Assembly (NCBI RefSeq): GCF_005503535.1
Contig: NZ_SCNN01000024.1
Span: 1 to 64,000 of the forward strand
Length of the DNA stretch: 64,000 nt
Source of the DNA: Mesorhizobium comanense
GTDB taxonomy: Bacteria > Pseudomonadota > Alphaproteobacteria > Rhizobiales > Rhizobiaceae
Direction: 5' to 3'
In this document: piece by piece, positions 1 through 7,813 of the stretch
How the letters are laid out: every line of letters starts with the position of its first letter
Position numbering within the stretch: position 1 is the first letter of the stretch
Program-made: the position numbers and the translations under genes
The notes under the pieces: generated by a model
What the model was told of the DNA's origin: nothing
Databases searched by the model: none
Seen by the model: the letters and a program-made list of their open reading frames with translations, nothing else

Positions 1-146
1 GGAGCCGCGTCGATCTGGTCGTAACGCTTGTATTCGCCGAAATACTTGGTGATCGCAGCCGTCAGCGACGTCTTGCCGTGATCGACGTGGCCGATCGTGC
101 CGATGTTCACATGGGGCTTCGTACGCTCGAATTTACCTTTTGCCAT
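1..146 (-). CDS. tuf: Elongation factor Tu, N-terminal part (cut by window start)
   Basis: Translational GTPase that delivers aminoacyl-tRNA to the ribosome. Only the first 48 codons lie in the window. They read MAKGKFERTKPHVN at the start and carry the G1/P-loop GHVDHGKT, which is diagnostic of EF-Tu. The ATG is at 146-144, and a purine-rich stretch upstream serves as ribosome binding site. The gene runs out of the window on the minus strand. Its position upstream of a minus-strand tRNA-Gly/tRNA-Tyr pair recalls the tRNA-tufB arrangement of many proteobacteria, although here 2.4 kb of unrelated small genes separate them. Identification is certain; whether it is tufA or tufB cannot be told. 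Confidence 0.97.
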   Translation of the reverse strand, partial: MAKGKFERTKPHVNIGTIGHVDHGKTSLTAAITKYFGEYKRYDQIDAA

Positions 147-439
147 AGTCTCTTTCCTTGGACGGCCTGGACCTTCAGTTCAGTCGAATGCGGGGCGATT
201 AGCGAGAAAGGCCAAAAAACACAAGCGTCTTTTGGCCGGGCGCCATATCACCCGGGCCGAACCGCTGATCCGATTGCGGGGTATGGCGCTGATATAGGAA
301 CGCGATACGCGAAATGAAATGGGCGCGAGGCCGGTCCGGCAGCACCACTTGCGCGATGCTTCGGCCCGCCAGTCCTGTCGAAAATCCGGGCCGCTCATGG
401 CCCATTGCGGCACCGACCCATCTCTGGTTTCCTGCCTGG

Positions 440-1327
440 ATGGATTTCATCCCGACTGCCATTCGCGGCCCGCTGTTCATGATCGTCTCGACCGGATCGT
501 ACCTGGTCAACGATACCATGATGAAGCTCGCCACGGCGGGCTTGCCGTCCTACGAGGTGCTGTTCCTGCGCGGCGCGGCGGCGACGCTCTGGGGCTTCCC
601 GCTTTTGTTCCTGCTGGGCTACGGCAAGCAGATCCCGCTGATCTTCGACAGGCGCGTGCTGCGCCGCAACCTGCTCGAGCTGGCGGCGATCCTCTGCTAC
701 GTCGTGGCGCTCGCCAACATGCAGATCGCCGATTCCACGGCACTTGGCCAGATCACGCCGCTTCTCATGCTGGTCGGCTCCTCGATCCTGTTCGGTGAGC
801 GCATCGGCGGTCAGCGCATGGCGCTGATCGGGCTCGGTTTCATCGGCGCGCTCATGGTGGCGCAACCGACCATGCAAGGCATTTCCGTCTATGCCCTGCT
901 TGCGCTCGGCAACGCGGCGCTGTCGGCCGCGCGAGACCTTACCGGAAGGCGGATTCCGGCTGAGGTGCCGGGAATGATCGTGGCCATCTCGGCTGTCGTC
1001 GTGGTGCTGGTTGGCGCCGGTGCGGCGCATCTGGTCTCCGAGCACTGGATCATGCCCGAGGCCTATCATCTGCTGCTGATGGCCGGCGCCGGCTTCTTCC
1101 TGATCTTCGGCCACTTCTTCATCTTCATGGCCTATCGCGTCGGGCCGACCAGCGCGGTGGCGCCATTCTACTACTGCTTCACCGTCTGGGCGGTCATTTC
1201 CGGCCTGCTGGTGTTCGGCCAGTTCCCCAATACGCTGGCGGTTTGCGGCATCCTGCTGGTGGTCGGCAGCGGGCTGACGATCGTGTCGCTGGACCAGCGC
1301 AGACGCAGGCTCGGCATCGTCGCCTGA
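440..1327 (+). CDS. DMT-superfamily (EamA) transporter
   Basis: Inner-membrane transporter of the drug/metabolite superfamily, a family of exporters of metabolites or toxic compounds whose individual substrates are rarely predictable. The protein is almost wholly hydrophobic, with about ten membrane segments in two homologous halves, starting with a segment after MDFIPTAIRGP. The length of about 295 aa is normal for the family. The frame is open upstream to 314, but the N-terminal 42 residues encoded there are hydrophilic and Pro/Arg-rich, unlike the family, so I place the start at the ATG at 440; an ATG at 356 is the alternative. It is divergent from tuf, and no pathway partner is nearby. 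Confidence 0.85.
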   Translation: MDFIPTAIRGPLFMIVSTGSYLVNDTMMKLATAGLPSYEVLFLRGAAATLWGFPLLFLLGYGKQIPLIFDRRVLRRNLLELAAILCYVVALANMQIADSTALGQITPLLMLVGSSILFGERIGGQRMALIGLGFIGALMVAQPTMQGISVYALLALGNAALSAARDLTGRRIPAEVPGMIVAISAVVVVLVGAGAAHLVSEHWIMPEAYHLLLMAGAGFFLIFGHFFIFMAYRVGPTSAVAPFYYCFTVWAVISGLLVFGQFPNTLAVCGILLVVGSGLTIVSLDQRRRRLGIVA

Positions 1328-1424
1328 GGCCCACGCCGCGCCCCGGTTGCGAAGGCAGAATGGATCGTCTATGCGGGCGGTGTCGTCTATCCAGCCTAAA
1401 CGTGATCAGCCAAGGGAGCAGCCC

Positions 1425-1562
1425 ATGACCGATTTTGACCAGGACAAGCGCTCCGAGGCCGAGCGCAAGGCCGCCATTCGGCATTCCCTTGTCGGATGGG
1501 CGGTGTTCATCACCGGGACCGTGATTTTCTTCGTCGCCGCCGACGCCATCCTGATGCCATAG
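1425..1562 (+). CDS. Small single-pass membrane protein
   Basis: A 45-residue protein with a charged N-terminus (MTDFDQDKRSEAERKAA) followed by one membrane segment (about residues 23-42) and almost no C-terminal tail. A Shine-Dalgarno-like AAGGGAG sits 8-9 bases before the ATG. The frame is open back to 1347, but the start at 1425 is the one with a ribosome binding site and a sensible topology. I do not recognise a function. Small inner-membrane proteins of this layout are common in rhizobia. It lies about 100 bases behind the DMT transporter in the same direction. Confidence 0.6.
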   Translation: MTDFDQDKRSEAERKAAIRHSLVGWAVFITGTVIFFVAADAILMP

Positions 1563-1577
1563 CCGCATCGATGCCCG

Positions 1578-1596
1578 GGCCGGCTCGAAGCCGGCC
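1578..1596. terminator. GC-rich hairpin between convergent genes
   Basis: A perfect 8-bp stem (GGCCGGCT / AGCCGGCC, loop CGA) lies just after the stop of the small membrane protein and before the 3' end of the convergent GlsB-like gene. There is no clear T-run, so it is a candidate bidirectional terminator only. Confidence 0.45.
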
Positions 1597-1640
1597 TTGG
1601 CCTGCAGCCAAGTCAAACCTTCAAATTGTGCGGCGCCTGT

Positions 1641-1898
1641 CTAGAGCGTCCGGTTGCCGCTGAACTGATGGTACGCCCACAGCACGACCACCGCGCCGAT
1701 CACGGCGACGATCAGGCTGTAGATGTTGAGGCCGGTTACCCCAGACGCGCCGAAGGCGCTGAAGATCAGACCGCCGACAATGGCGCCGACGATGCCGAGC
1801 ACGATATCCATTATCACGCCCTGACCGGTCTTGTTGACGATCTTGCTGCCGATGAAGCCGGCGATCACGCCGAGAATGATCCAGCTGATGATACCCAT
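1641..1898 (-). CDS. GlsB/YeaQ/YmgE-family stress-response membrane protein
   Basis: An 85-residue, highly hydrophobic, Gly-rich protein with three short membrane segments. It contains the typical Transglycosylase-associated (YeaQ/YmgE) pattern: an N-terminal IISWIILGVIAGFIGSKIV-like segment, a central IVLGIVGAIVGGLIF and a final segment before the C-terminus. Members of the family are small inner-membrane proteins induced by envelope or general stress. Their biochemical role is unknown. Length and pattern match the family closely. A GAGAGGAAAAA tract lies directly before the ATG. Confidence 0.85.
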   Translation of the reverse strand: MGIISWIILGVIAGFIGSKIVNKTGQGVIMDIVLGIVGAIVGGLIFSAFGASGVTGLNIYSLIVAVIGAVVVLWAYHQFSGNRTL

Positions 1899-2028
1899 TT
1901 TTTCCTCTCCATCCCCCGCGGGGCCAACATTTTCATATGATTGTCAAAAGCTCAAGCCAGCTTGAAATTCCGCCCGGATGCGCCATTGTTGAAACCGGGC
2001 TGGGCTTGGTTGAGATGGAGGATCCACT

Positions 2029-2487
2029 ATGGGACTTTTTGACAACGCCGTCCCCGGCGGCAACATCACCAAACCGCTGATGATCGCGCTCGGCGCGCTT
2101 CTGGTCGGGAAAATGCTGAGCGGCAGAAGCGCTGAGCAGCCGGACCAACCTCAGACGCCAGCGCCGGCCGACCCGGCCACGACCACCGCCAGTGACGGTG
2201 GCCTGCTCGGTGGCCTTGGCGGACTGCTGGACAAGCTGAAGGACGCCGGCCATGGCAATGTCGCCGATTCCTGGGTCGGCACCGGGCAGAACCAGTCGAT
2301 CAACGCGAATGATCTGGGCGCAGCACTTGGACCGCAGGTGATTCACGAGATCGCGCAGCGGACGGGCCTCAACGAACAGGAATTGCTGCAGCAGCTGTCG
2401 ACGGCACTACCCGGCATCGTCGACAAGCTGACACCCAATGGCCAGGTGCCGCAGCAGCACCAGGTCGCATCCGCCTTCAACGGCTGA
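2029..2487 (+). CDS. YidB-like DUF937 family protein
   Basis: A 152-residue soluble protein. The N-terminus (MGLFDNAVPG) and the C-terminal half, with LGPQVIHEIAQRTGL and LLQQLSTALPGIVDKLTPNGQVP, match the YidB/DUF937 family, whose C-terminal domain is a small helical fold of unknown function. Between them are a Gly/Leu-rich stretch (GGLLGGLGGLLDKL) and a Pro/Ala/Thr-rich linker of about 25 residues. A GGAGG ribosome binding site lies 7 bases before the ATG. A hairpin plus T-run follows the gene. No function can be assigned from context. Confidence 0.8.
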   Translation: MGLFDNAVPGGNITKPLMIALGALLVGKMLSGRSAEQPDQPQTPAPADPATTTASDGGLLGGLGGLLDKLKDAGHGNVADSWVGTGQNQSINANDLGAALGPQVIHEIAQRTGLNEQELLQQLSTALPGIVDKLTPNGQVPQQHQVASAFNG

Positions 2488-2512
2488 AGCACGGAATGCC
2501 GCATCCCTGAAG

Positions 2513-2538
2513 CGCCGCGCCCTTGTCGCGCGGCGTTT
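2513..2538 (+). terminator. Rho-independent terminator after the YidB-like gene
   Basis: A perfect 8-bp GC stem (CGCCGCGC / GCGCGGCG, 7-base loop) is followed by TTT, 25 bases after the stop codon of the upstream gene. Confidence 0.65.
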
Positions 2539-2567
2539 CACCTTGGCAACGGTATGGAATGGAAATC

Positions 2568-2641
2568 TGGAGCGGGTAGCGGGAATCGAACCCGCATATT
2601 CAGCTTGGAAGGCTGCTGCTCTACCACTGAGCTATACCCGC
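2568..2641 (-). tRNA. tRNA-Gly(TCC)
   Basis: A 74-base cloverleaf on the minus strand. The acceptor GCGGGTA pairs with TACCCGC, the T-arm contains GGTTCGATTCC, the anticodon loop is CTTCCAA (anticodon TCC), and CCA is encoded at the 3' end. The D-arm GCTCAGTGGTAGAGC is canonical. It is paired with tRNA-Tyr 90 bases upstream, probably on the same transcript. Confidence 0.95.
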
Positions 2642-2732
2642 GCCTTGCACTGAAGTACCGGATTCATCCGAAAGGCGCCATGCGCTTTTCGTCTCCGATG
2701 CTTTTATCGTTTCAGGGCTTCCGGGCCGGCAG

Positions 2733-2817
2733 TGGTGGAGAGGGTTGGATTCGAACCAACGTAGGCTAAGCCAACGGATTTACAGTCCGTCCCCTTTAAC
2801 CACTCGGGCACCTCTCC
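2733..2817 (-). tRNA. tRNA-Tyr(GTA)
   Basis: An 85-base class II tRNA on the minus strand with acceptor GGAGAGG / CCTCTCC, anticodon loop CTGTAAA (anticodon GTA), a long variable arm, T-loop GGTTCGAATCC and encoded CCA. It lies upstream of tRNA-Gly(TCC) in the same orientation, the same Tyr-Gly order that precedes tufB in many proteobacteria. Confidence 0.95.
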
Positions 2818-3019
2818 AGTCTGCCGCCGGAGCCATGCAACGAGGCATTCACGCCGATCCCGGAGCCCGAGATAGAAGTCTTGTCCGAAATCAGCGAAGC
2901 GCCTTATGGCGGCAAGGCCAGTGGGTGTCAACCGCGCAGCAAGCGTTTTTCGAACTTGTTCGCCGACTGCGTCACCCGGCCATATCCATGACCGCGGCGC
3001 ACGGCTATAGAAGCCAGCC

Positions 3020-3868
3020 ATGAGCAACAAGACCCACACGCCGAAAGACACTCATTACGCCAAGCTGCGCAGGGCGCATCGCGACGAGAAAAGCGGTGGC
3101 GCGCCGGAGTTCCGGCCGCGCCAGCCCGTGCCGCCGGGCGAAAACGCGGCCGACGGCCTGGTGCGGCTTTATGGCCTGCATACGGTGCGCGCCGCGCTCG
3201 ACAATCCGCGCCGCCGCATCAGCAAAATGCTGGTGACGCGCAACGCCGCCGAGCGTCTGAATATTGCCGACCTCACCGCCCTGCCCTTCAAGGCGGAACT
3301 GGTCGAGCCCCGCGACATCGACAAGATCACCGGATCGGACGCGGTGCATCAGGGCGTGCTGATCGAGGCGGAGCCGTTGAACCCCAAGCGCCTCGACGCG
3401 CTGGGCGAGGCAAGGCTGGTGCTGGTTCTCGACCAGGTCACCGATCCGCACAATGTCGGCGCCATCCTGCGATCGGCGGTTGCCTTCGGCGCCGGCGCGC
3501 TGATCACCACGGCGCGCCACAGCCCGCAGGAATCCGGCGTTCTGGCGAAATCCGCCTCCGGTGCACTGGAACATATCGACCAGGTCGAGGTGAAGAACCT
3601 TGCCGATGCGCTCGGCCAGCTGCACGAGGCCGGCTTCCAGACCATCGGGCTTGATTCGGATGGGCCGGCGGAACTCGAAACGAGCTTTGCCGGTGACAGA
3701 ATAGCCCTCGTGCTCGGCGCCGAGGGCAAGGGCCTGCGCCAGAAGACGCGCGAGACGGTGACGACGCTGGCGCGACTCGACATGCCCGGCGCCATCCGTT
3801 CGCTCAATGTGTCGAACGCGGCGGCTGTCAGCCTCTATGCCGCGCGGGCCTTCCTGAAGCGCGGTTAG
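3020..3868 (+). CDS. rlmB: 23S rRNA (guanosine-2'-O-)-methyltransferase, TrmH/SpoU family
   Basis: SPOUT-class methyltransferase that 2'-O-methylates a guanosine of 23S rRNA (RlmB) using S-adenosylmethionine. The 282 residues comprise a basic N-terminal tail (about 1-45), a substrate-binding domain (about 46-120) starting with LYGLHTVRAALDNP, and the knotted catalytic domain. The three SpoU motifs are visible: LDQVTDPHNVGAILRSA, LVLGAEGKGLR and SLNVSNAAAVSLYA. Length is normal apart from the longer N-terminal tail. The gene is divergent from tRNA-Tyr. RlmB versus another TrmH paralogue cannot be separated with certainty, but the N-terminal domain favours RlmB. Confidence 0.9.
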   Translation: MSNKTHTPKDTHYAKLRRAHRDEKSGGAPEFRPRQPVPPGENAADGLVRLYGLHTVRAALDNPRRRISKMLVTRNAAERLNIADLTALPFKAELVEPRDIDKITGSDAVHQGVLIEAEPLNPKRLDALGEARLVLVLDQVTDPHNVGAILRSAVAFGAGALITTARHSPQESGVLAKSASGALEHIDQVEVKNLADALGQLHEAGFQTIGLDSDGPAELETSFAGDRIALVLGAEGKGLRQKTRETVTTLARLDMPGAIRSLNVSNAAAVSLYAARAFLKRG

Positions 3869-3896
3869 GCCAGGGACACGAGTTGATCCTGAAACG

Positions 3897-3933
3897 AGAG
3901 CGGGTTCAGGCGATCAACGCCGGAACCCGCTCT
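3897..3933. terminator. Bidirectional terminator-like hairpin between rlmB and garR
   Basis: A perfect 11-bp stem (AGAGCGGGTTC / GAACCCGCTCT) with a 15-base loop lies between the convergent rlmB and 2-hydroxy-3-oxopropionate reductase genes. There is no long T-run on either strand. Confidence 0.55.
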
Positions 3934-3985
3934 TCAACAGGGAAAGAGTTGGCGGCTTGGGAACGTTGTGCCGCCCTCTCCTGAC

Positions 3986-4903
3986 CTATGCCGCCTTATC
4001 TTTGACTTCGGCGGCTTCACCGCCGACCTCGAAATTGGCCATCCGCTCCAGCGCGCGAACAAGCGCCGAATGATCCTCCTTGGCGCCGCCATTGGCCGCG
4101 CAGGAGTTGAACAGTTGCTGTGTGGTCGAAGTGTTGGGCAGCGACACGCCGAGCGCTTTCGCGCCCTCGAGGGCAAGGTTCAGATCCTTCTGATGAAGTT
4201 CGATGCGGAACCCCGGCGCGAAAGTGCGCTTGACCATGCGCTCGCCATGCACTTCGAGAATGCGCGAGGCCGCCAGCCCACCCATCAAGGCCTGCCTGAC
4301 CTTGGCTGGATCGGCGCCGGCTTTCGATGCGAAAACAAGAGCTTCGGCGACGGCTTCAATGGTGAGCGCGACGACGATCTGGTTGGCGACCTTGGTGGTC
4401 TGGCCGACGCCATTCGGGCCGACCAGCGTAATGTTCTTGCCCATCTTCTCGAACACGGGCTTTGCCCGCTCGAACACTTCTTCATCACCGCCGACCATGA
4501 TGGTCAGCGACGCCGCCTTGGCGCCGACTTCACCGCCAGAAACCGGGGCGTCGAGATAGTCACAGCCGAGCTCGTTGATTTTCTTTGCGAATTCCTTGGT
4601 CGCGATGGGCGAGATCGAACTCATGTCGATGACCAGCTTGCCTTTGGCCAAGCCGGAGTCGACACCGTTTTCGCCGAACAACACGTCGGCCACCTGCGGC
4701 GTGTCGGGCACCATGGTGATGACGATGCCGGCGACCTTGGCCACAGCGTCATGACCGGTGACGATTTTCAGTCCCTTGCTGACGAGATCGACCGGTGGCT
4801 TGGAGCGGTGGTCGCTGGTGACGACGGGATAGCCGGCATCAAGCAAATGTCCCGCCATTGGTGCGCCCATAATGCCGAGACCGATGAAGCCTATGGTTTC
4901 CAT
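3986..4903 (-). CDS. garR: 2-hydroxy-3-oxopropionate reductase (tartronate semialdehyde reductase)
   Basis: NAD(P)H-dependent reductase that converts tartronate semialdehyde, the product of glyoxylate carboligase, to D-glycerate. The 305 residues show the beta-hydroxyacid dehydrogenase pattern: N-terminal nucleotide-binding GFIGLGIMGAPMAGHLLDAG, the substrate-binding signature DAPVSGGEVGAK at about residue 117, and the catalytic-lysine motif GQTTKVANQI at about residue 165. It is the third gene after gcl and hyi on the same strand, 107 bases behind hyi with a palindromic repeat in the gap. That context separates it from the similar 3-hydroxyisobutyrate dehydrogenases. The C-terminal 15 residues are charged and longer than in E. 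coli GarR/GlxR. Confidence 0.92.
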   Translation of the reverse strand: METIGFIGLGIMGAPMAGHLLDAGYPVVTSDHRSKPPVDLVSKGLKIVTGHDAVAKVAGIVITMVPDTPQVADVLFGENGVDSGLAKGKLVIDMSSISPIATKEFAKKINELGCDYLDAPVSGGEVGAKAASLTIMVGGDEEVFERAKPVFEKMGKNITLVGPNGVGQTTKVANQIVVALTIEAVAEALVFASKAGADPAKVRQALMGGLAASRILEVHGERMVKRTFAPGFRIELHQKDLNLALEGAKALGVSLPNTSTTQQLFNSCAANGGAKEDHSALVRALERMANFEVGGEAAEVKDKAA

Positions 4904-4940
4904 TGTTTTTTCTCCAGAGAATCTTAGCTCGAATTTATCG

Positions 4941-5005
4941 GAAGGTGGCGCTGCCCCTCATCCGCCTGCCGGCACCTTCTCCCCGTATAGAGATGGGGAG
5001 AAGGA
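4941..5005. repeat. Dispersed rhizobial intergenic palindromic repeat
   Basis: The gap between garR and hyi holds a sequence of the type CCCCTCATCCGCCTGCCGGC followed by a 10-bp perfect hairpin (CCTTCTCCCC / GGGGAGAAGG at 4975-5004). From general knowledge of rhizobial genomes this sequence type recurs in many intergenic gaps. Only one copy is in this window, so its repeat status rests on recall. It could act as a transcript-processing or attenuation element inside the operon. Confidence 0.55.
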
Positions 5006-5010
5006 AGCTC

Positions 5011-5808
5011 TTAGGCCGCAGCGCTCCCCTGCCCGGCCAGATCCCGGAACCAGCCCAAACCGGCATCCGTGCCGGCCTTCGGCTTGTATTCCGCACCGAT
5101 CCAGCCGGCATAACCGATGCGGTCGATGTGGTCGTAGAGGAAGGGATAGTTGATCTCGCCCGTCCCCGGCTCGTGACGGCCGGGATTGTCCGCAAGCTGG
5201 ATATGCGCGATGCGGCCGAGGTTTGCCTCGATCGTACGGGCGAGATCCCCCTCCATGATCTGCATGTGGTAGATGTCGTATTGCAGGTACAGGTTTTTGG
5301 AGCCGACGCGATCGATGAGCGCCAAGGCCTGGTCGGAATAGTTCAGGAAGAAGCCCGGGATATCGCGCGTGTTGATCGGCTCGATGAGCAGCCGGATGCC
5401 GGCCTGGTCAAGCTTCTCCGCCGCGAAGGCAAGGTTCTCGGCAAACACATCCTCCAGCACCTTGCGGTCTGCGCCGGCCGGCGCGATGCCGGCCAGGCAA
5501 TTGACCTGCTGGCAGCCCAGCGCCTGCGCATAGGTGATCGCCTTGGCGACACCCTGGCGGAATTCCGGCACGCGGTCCGGCAGCACGGCAATGCCGCGCT
5601 CGCCCTTGCCCCAGTCGCCGGCGGGCAGGTTGAACAGCACCTGCGTCAGGCCGTTCTTCTTCAGCCTCGCGGCCACCACCTCGGGCGCATGGTCGTAGGG
5701 GCCGATATATTCGACGCCCTTGAAGCCGGCGCGGGCGGCGGCATCGAAGCGGTCGAGAAAATCATGCTCTCCGAAGAGCATCGAGAGATTGGCTGAAAAA
5801 CGTGGCAT
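5011..5808 (-). CDS. hyi: Hydroxypyruvate isomerase
   Basis: TIM-barrel enzyme that interconverts hydroxypyruvate and tartronate semialdehyde in glyoxylate metabolism. The 265-residue length and sequence (MPRFSANLSMLFGEHDFLDR, then LLIEPINTRDIPGFFLN and LQYDIYHMQIMEGDL, and near the end GWIGAEYKP) match the xylose-isomerase-like Hyi family, including the acidic and His residues expected to bind the metal ion. It sits between gcl (10 bases upstream) and garR. The AGGAG ribosome binding site overlaps the gcl stop codon, so the two genes are tightly co-translated. Confidence 0.93.
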   Translation of the reverse strand: MPRFSANLSMLFGEHDFLDRFDAAARAGFKGVEYIGPYDHAPEVVAARLKKNGLTQVLFNLPAGDWGKGERGIAVLPDRVPEFRQGVAKAITYAQALGCQQVNCLAGIAPAGADRKVLEDVFAENLAFAAEKLDQAGIRLLIEPINTRDIPGFFLNYSDQALALIDRVGSKNLYLQYDIYHMQIMEGDLARTIEANLGRIAHIQLADNPGRHEPGTGEINYPFLYDHIDRIGYAGWIGAEYKPKAGTDAGLGWFRDLAGQGSAAA

Positions 5809-5818
5809 TCTTTTTCTC

Positions 5819-7600
5819 CTAATCCAACATCACGATCGCGGTCGGGGCATCTTCCTGATGTTCGGCAAGTTCCTCGAATTCGGTGATCTTGTCGATCTCG
5901 GTACCCATCGAGATATTGGTGACGCGCTCGAGGATGAATTCGAGCACGACAGGGACCTGGTGCTCCCTCATCAGCCGCTGCGCCTGTTTGAAGGCGCCCG
6001 CGAACTCTTCCGGCTTGCGCACCCTGACCGCCTTGCAGCCCATCGCCTCGGCGACGGCGACGTGGTCGACGCCATAACCAGCCTCCGGATCGTCTGATCG
6101 GTTGATGTTCTCGAAGGCGAGGCTCACCTCGTAGTCCATGGAGAAGCCGCGCTGCGCCTGCCGGATCAGGCCGAGATAGGCGTTGTTCACGACGACATGG
6201 ATGTAGGGCAGCTTGTGCTGCGCCCCGACAGCCAGTTCCTCGATCATGAACTGGAAATCATAGTCGCCCGACAGGGCAACGATCGTGCGCTCCGGATCGG
6301 CGGCGCGCACGCCGAGTGCGGCCGGCAACGTCCAGCCGAGCGGGCCGGCCTGGCCGCAATTGATCCAGTTGCGCGGCTTGTAGACATGCAGGAACTGCGC
6401 GCCGGCGATCTGCGACAGGCCGATCGTGGTGACATAGGTGACGTCGCGGCCGAACGCCTTGTTCATCTCCTCATAGACGCGCTGCGGCTTCAGCGGCACC
6501 TGGTCGAAATGCGTCTTGCGCTTCATGGTCTTCTTGCGGGCCTGGCATTCCCTGGCCCAGCCCGACCAGTCGCGCAGTTTTCCAGCCGTCTTCCACTCGG
6601 TGGCAACGTCGAGCAGCATCTTCAGCGCCGCACCCGCATCCGAGACGACGCCGAGATCCGGCGCGAAGACACGGCCAATTTGAGTGGGCTCGATGTCGAC
6701 ATGGATGAATTTCTTGCCCCGGGTGTAGACATCCACCGAGCCGGTATGGCGATTGGCCCAGCGGTTGCCGATGCCGAAGACGAAGTCGGCTTCCAGCATC
6801 GTCGCGTTGCCGTAGCGGTGCGAGGTCTGCAGGCCACACATGCCGGCCATCAGCCGGTGATCGTCGGGGATGGCGCCCCAACCCATCAGCGTCGGGATGA
6901 CCGGCACACCGGTGATCTCCGCGAATTCGATCAGAAGATCGGATGCGTCGGCATTGATGATGCCGCCGCCGGCGACGATCAGCGGCTTTTCGGCTGCATT
7001 GAGCATGGCCAGCGCCTTCTCGGCCTGGGCGCGTGTCATTGCCGGCTTGAACGGCGCCAGGGGCTCATAGGCGTCGATGTCGAACTCGATCTCGGCCAGT
7101 TGGACGTCGACCGGCAGGTCGATCAGCACTGGCCCGGGCCGCGAAGAGCGCATCAGGTGAAAGGCCTTCTGCAACGCCATCGGCACCAGATAAGGCTCCA
7201 TGACGGTGACCGCCCATTTGGCGACGGGAGCGGCAATGGCCGCGATGTCGACCGCCTGGAAATCTTCCTTGTTCAGCCGGGCGCGCGGCGCCTGGCCGGT
7301 GATGCACAGGATCGGGATGGAATCGGCTGATGCCGAATAGAGCCCGGTGATCATGTCGGTGCCGGCAGGGCCCGACGTGCCGATGCAGAGCCCGATGTTG
7401 CCGGCCTTGGCCCTGGTGTAGCCCTCGGCCATGTGCGAGGCGCCCTCGACATGGCGGGCCAGCACATGGCGGATGGTGCCCCTCGCCTTCAGGGCCGAAT
7501 AGAGCGGGTTGATCGCCGCGCCCGGCACGCCGAAAGCACAGGAAATACCTTCCTTTTCGAGAACGAGAACGGCGGCATCGACAGCGCGCATCCTGGCCAT
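5819..7600 (-). CDS. gcl: Glyoxylate carboligase (tartronate-semialdehyde synthase)
   Basis: Thiamine-diphosphate enzyme that condenses two glyoxylates to tartronate semialdehyde and CO2, the entry step of the glycerate pathway. From the ATG at 7600 the protein has 593 residues, the length of E. coli Gcl, and begins MARMRAVDAAVLVLEKEG; a GGAGG lies 8 bases upstream. The frame extends five codons further, but that start has no ribosome binding site. Residue 51 is Val (ARHVEGASHMAEG), where most ThDP enzymes have the catalytic Glu, a hallmark of glyoxylate carboligases. The C-terminal ThDP motif GDYDF...NNAYLGLI is present. It is first in the gcl-hyi-garR operon and divergent from an IclR regulator. 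Confidence 0.96.
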   Translation of the reverse strand: MARMRAVDAAVLVLEKEGISCAFGVPGAAINPLYSALKARGTIRHVLARHVEGASHMAEGYTRAKAGNIGLCIGTSGPAGTDMITGLYSASADSIPILCITGQAPRARLNKEDFQAVDIAAIAAPVAKWAVTVMEPYLVPMALQKAFHLMRSSRPGPVLIDLPVDVQLAEIEFDIDAYEPLAPFKPAMTRAQAEKALAMLNAAEKPLIVAGGGIINADASDLLIEFAEITGVPVIPTLMGWGAIPDDHRLMAGMCGLQTSHRYGNATMLEADFVFGIGNRWANRHTGSVDVYTRGKKFIHVDIEPTQIGRVFAPDLGVVSDAGAALKMLLDVATEWKTAGKLRDWSGWARECQARKKTMKRKTHFDQVPLKPQRVYEEMNKAFGRDVTYVTTIGLSQIAGAQFLHVYKPRNWINCGQAGPLGWTLPAALGVRAADPERTIVALSGDYDFQFMIEELAVGAQHKLPYIHVVVNNAYLGLIRQAQRGFSMDYEVSLAFENINRSDDPEAGYGVDHVAVAEAMGCKAVRVRKPEEFAGAFKQAQRLMREHQVPVVLEFILERVTNISMGTEIDKITEFEELAEHQEDAPTAIVMLD

Positions 7601-7760
7601 TTTCCGGGCCTCCACAGGGTTGTCATTGTTGGATGGCCCGTTATCTCAGCAAGCCGGCTATTTTTCAATTTTTTCAAAATATTTTTTCATTTCTAGAAAA
7701 GTTGGCTTAAGTGCTGAATTCAAATGGTTTTCCGTTTTCCAGTTATTTTGTTGCGCCGCA

Positions 7761-7781
7761 CAATGAAAAACTTTTTCATTG
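7761..7781. promoter_or_regulatory. Palindromic operator candidate between gcl and the iclR-type gene
   Basis: A perfect 10-1-10 palindrome with half-sites CAATGAAAAA and TTTTTCATTG, centred on C7771, lies 33 bases before the regulator start. The flanking AT-rich tract at 7660-7700 contains further TGAAAAA-like half-sites on the minus strand near the gcl promoter side. IclR regulators bind short AT-rich palindromes, so this is the likely operator for autoregulation and for gcl control. Confidence 0.6.
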
Positions 7782-7813
7782 CCTGTTTGCGCTGAATTGC
7801 CGACAATGAATCG

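Noticed and set aside
3968..4927. Plus-strand frame of 319 residues opposite garR
   Set aside because: Antisense to a clear dehydrogenase with full motifs; no ribosome binding site and no recognisable domain.
6197..7330. Plus-strand frame of 377 residues opposite gcl
   Set aside because: Antisense to gcl, His/Asp/Arg-rich translation typical of a shadow frame.
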